Shown one piece after another: positions 62,241-64,000 of a stretch of DNA of 64,000 nucleotides (the first letter of the stretch is position 1; each line of letters begins with the position of its first letter). Both the position numbers and the translations under genes were made by a program. Location: assembly GCA_965227935.1 (NCBI GenBank), contig CBDDGS010000055.1, forward strand, positions 1,364,001-1,428,000, written 5' to 3'. The notes under the pieces were generated by a model. It had not been told where the DNA came from. It worked only from the letters and a program-made list of their open reading frames with translations, and searched no databases. The stretch is from JAWPMT01 sp965227935 (GTDB lineage: Bacteria; Bacteroidota; Bacteroidia; Cytophagales; Cyclobacteriaceae).

Positions 62241-64000
62241 AGCGACTTCAAAACAATCCTCCCCGTTGGACTGCCAGAATGCTCCGTACCCTTTGTAAGC
62301 CTGAGGTACTCGAGGAGTTGGAAGGTGACCTCCTCGAATTTTATGATCTATGGCTAGAGGAATATGGCCCTGCGAAGGCTAGGCGCCTTTACATCCTCCA
62401 CAGTATCAAGGCACTGCGCCCCTATGCACTCAAATCGATCAAACCCACCACTCAAAAAAGTAATCTTATGCTTGACTACAACCTCAAAATCGCCTGGCGA
62501 AATCTCCGAAAGAGCAAGGGATATGCCGTCATCAATGTTGTGGGGCTCAGTCTGGGTATCGCCAGTAGCCTCCTGATCTATCTATGGACAAGCAAGGAAC
62601 TGGCCACGGACAAGTTTCACTCAGATTCGGAGCGGATTTACGGTGTCTATTATCGCGAGGTGTTTCCGGGTGGCCTTGCCGCCATTCGCAACACACCCGC
62701 CAAGCTGCCAGCTGAGTTGAAGGAAACTATTCCCGAAATCGAGTACGCCACAGGCTTTGCGAAGAGTTTCCGGCTAAGCCTCCAGGGAGTAACCGCCGAA
62801 ACTTTTGAGAAGGATGATGTGATACTGAAAATGAAAGGATCGAGAGCTAGCCCTCAGTTTTTCAAGCTCTTCAGTTTTGATGTTCTGGAGGGGCAGTCCG
62901 ACAATGCCTTATTGGATCGCAGTCACATTGCTATATCCAGGAAGATGGCAGAGATCTTCTTTGGCAGTCCAGCGGAAGCGATCAATCAAACCATCAGGTA
63001 TCAGAACGAAAAGGACCTGATCGTCTCTCTGGTCTTTGAGGACATTGGCGATGAGTCGTCCTTGAAGTTTGATTATCTGACAAACTGGGATGCGTGGGTC
63101 GATGGAGACGAATTCAAGCCCAGCTGGGGGCACTTCGGCACGCAGACGTATGTGAAGCTAAAGGCGGGTGCTGACCCACTGGCGGTGGAGGAGAAGATGA
63201 AGAGCATATTGTCCAATTACCTCGACTTTGATGAGGGCACGAATGGAGAATTGGGGCTACAGCGGTTTTCCGACCAATATCTGTATGGGAATTTTGAGAA
63301 TGGCCGACCCGCTCCGGGGAGGATCGATTCTGTGCGTGTATTCCAGGCCATAGCGATTTTTATCATCGTCATTGCTATCATCAACTTCGTCAACCTGCAA
63401 ACGGCGAATGCCACGGACAGGGCCAAGGAAGTGGGCGTTCGCAAGGTGATTGGCGCAACGAAGCTGACCTTACGGAGCCAATTTCTTACTGAATCACTGA
63501 TGCTCACAACCATCAGCGTAGGGCTTGCCCTGTTGATCGTATGGACACTGTTGCCGGCCTTTAGGGTTGTTACACAGGCAAGTCTGGCACTGCCTATTCT
63601 GGATCCGGTTTTTGTTCTCGGTCTGGTCGGTATGACGCTCCTGATTGCGCTGCTGGCGGGGATATATCCAGCGTTGGTGCTTTCTGGTATCAAACTACTG
63701 TCGGCACTACAGAAGGGTGACAGTAACAGTGCCAGAACCGGCTTTGTGCGAAAGGGACTGGTGGTCTTCCAGTTTGCGCTGTCGATCTTCCTGACCGTCG
63801 CTACGATTGTTGTCGGCAGCCAAATGAATTACCTATTGGACAAGGATCTCGGATTTGAGCGATCTGACCTTGTGTACCTACCCATTGAGGGTACTTTGGT
63901 CGACAACTATCAGCTCTTTAAACAGGAGGCCTCAGAGGTACCTGGGGTGCTGATGGTTGATCGCAGCAGTCAGACGCCCCATAAGATGGGCTTTTCGGGA
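62237..64000 (+). CDS. MacB/FtsX-type ABC transporter permease, 3' part outside the window
   Basis: At least 588 residues are present and the frame is still open at the window edge. The N-terminal region (CKPEVLEELEGDLLEFYDLWL) is the permease-prefix domain that precedes many Bacteroidota FtsX-type permeases. Then follow a first membrane segment, a MacB-like periplasmic domain, FtsX segments (AIFIIVIAIINFVNL, EVGVRKVIGATKLTL) and the start of a second half. It probably acts with an ABC ATPase encoded elsewhere. Confidence 0.9.
   Translation, partial: MKRLQNNPPRWTARMLRTLCKPEVLEELEGDLLEFYDLWLEEYGPAKARRLYILHSIKALRPYALKSIKPTTQKSNLMLDYNLKIAWRNLRKSKGYAVINVVGLSLGIASSLLIYLWTSKELATDKFHSDSERIYGVYYREVFPGGLAAIRNTPAKLPAELKETIPEIEYATGFAKSFRLSLQGVTAETFEKDDVILKMKGSRASPQFFKLFSFDVLEGQSDNALLDRSHIAISRKMAEIFFGSPAEAINQTIRYQNEKDLIVSLVFEDIGDESSLKFDYLTNWDAWVDGDEFKPSWGHFGTQTYVKLKAGADPLAVEEKMKSILSNYLDFDEGTNGELGLQRFSDQYLYGNFENGRPAPGRIDSVRVFQAIAIFIIVIAIINFVNLQTANATDRAKEVGVRKVIGATKLTLRSQFLTESLMLTTISVGLALLIVWTLLPAFRVVTQASLALPILDPVFVLGLVGMTLLIALLAGIYPALVLSGIKLLSALQKGDSNSARTGFVRKGLVVFQFALSIFLTVATIVVGSQMNYLLDKDLGFERSDLVYLPIEGTLVDNYQLFKQEASEVPGVLMVDRSSQTPHKMGFSG

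Overview
The window comes from a member of the phylum Bacteroidota, most likely of the Cytophagales type. The evidence is a C-terminal type IX secretion sorting domain, a TonB-dependent receptor with a carboxypeptidase-like N-domain, the PadR plus FtsX-type permease pair, a Bacteroidota-style promoter (TTTG, 20 bp, TAnnTTTG) in front of the tRNA, weak or absent Shine-Dalgarno sequences, and the gene neighbourhoods TldD-PmbA-DUF4159 and TPR-ComA-DUF368-AroE. This is inference from gene content; no 16S rRNA is present. The first gene (DUF4159) and the last (ABC permease) are cut by the window edges.

Layout. 1-3.6 kb: DUF4159 protein and a TldE/TldD metalloprotease pair (minus). 3.6-6.8 kb: a hairpin repeat element, a PIN-domain toxin/antitoxin pair with a doubled palindromic operator, an MtfA-like peptidase with a SEC-C tail, and a TolB-like propeller lipoprotein. 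7-15 kb: a persulfide dioxygenase/rhodanese gene and an RND efflux operon (TolC, HlyD, RND pump, PII-like protein, DUF2892). Both start regions carry the same 16-bp palindrome, GTAAC-N4-GTTAC. 15.1-16.9 kb: an intact tRNA-Arg(CCT) followed by two damaged tandem copies with GC-rich insertions, then four tandem copies of a short, terminator-ending RNA unit on the minus strand. 17-22.7 kb: a minus-strand operon of sulfite dehydrogenase (SorA/SorB), fatty acid hydroxylase, GH127, a secreted unknown and a rhodanese lipoprotein. 22.8-28.6 kb: a two-repeat lipoprotein divergent from a two-component system, a nucleotide pyrophosphatase-like enzyme and phosphofructokinase. 28.6-32.6 kb: a lone receiver, an M56/M23 sensor-peptidase with a BlaI repressor, a second fatty acid hydroxylase and a VOC protein. 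33-36.5 kb: a large T9SS-secreted adhesin-like protein and a truncated leader paralogue. 36.5-48.3 kb: HflX; a glycosyltransferase-Wza-Wzc export group; and TPR, ComA, DUF368, AroE and UvrB. 48.4-64 kb: a large secreted unknown, an AhpD-like protein with an AraC regulator, an aminopeptidase, a small membrane protein, serine dehydratase, HemE, a TonB receptor, heptose kinase, an aminotransferase, a creatininase-like protein, PadR and an ABC permease.

How the genes fit together. Sulfur handling is a recurring theme: persulfide dioxygenase would make sulfite, SorA/SorB would oxidise it to sulfate, rhodaneses move sulfane sulfur, and ComA consumes sulfite. The shared GTAAC-N4-GTTAC boxes suggest that the dioxygenase and the RND pump answer to one regulator, probably of Crp/Fnr type. 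The most unusual structure is the array of four near-identical small RNA genes at 16.0-16.9 kb. Each has a terminator that pairs fully only as a minus-strand transcript, and each has an inverted repeat GTCGG-N17-CCGAC starting exactly 62 bp upstream of the proposed 5' end.
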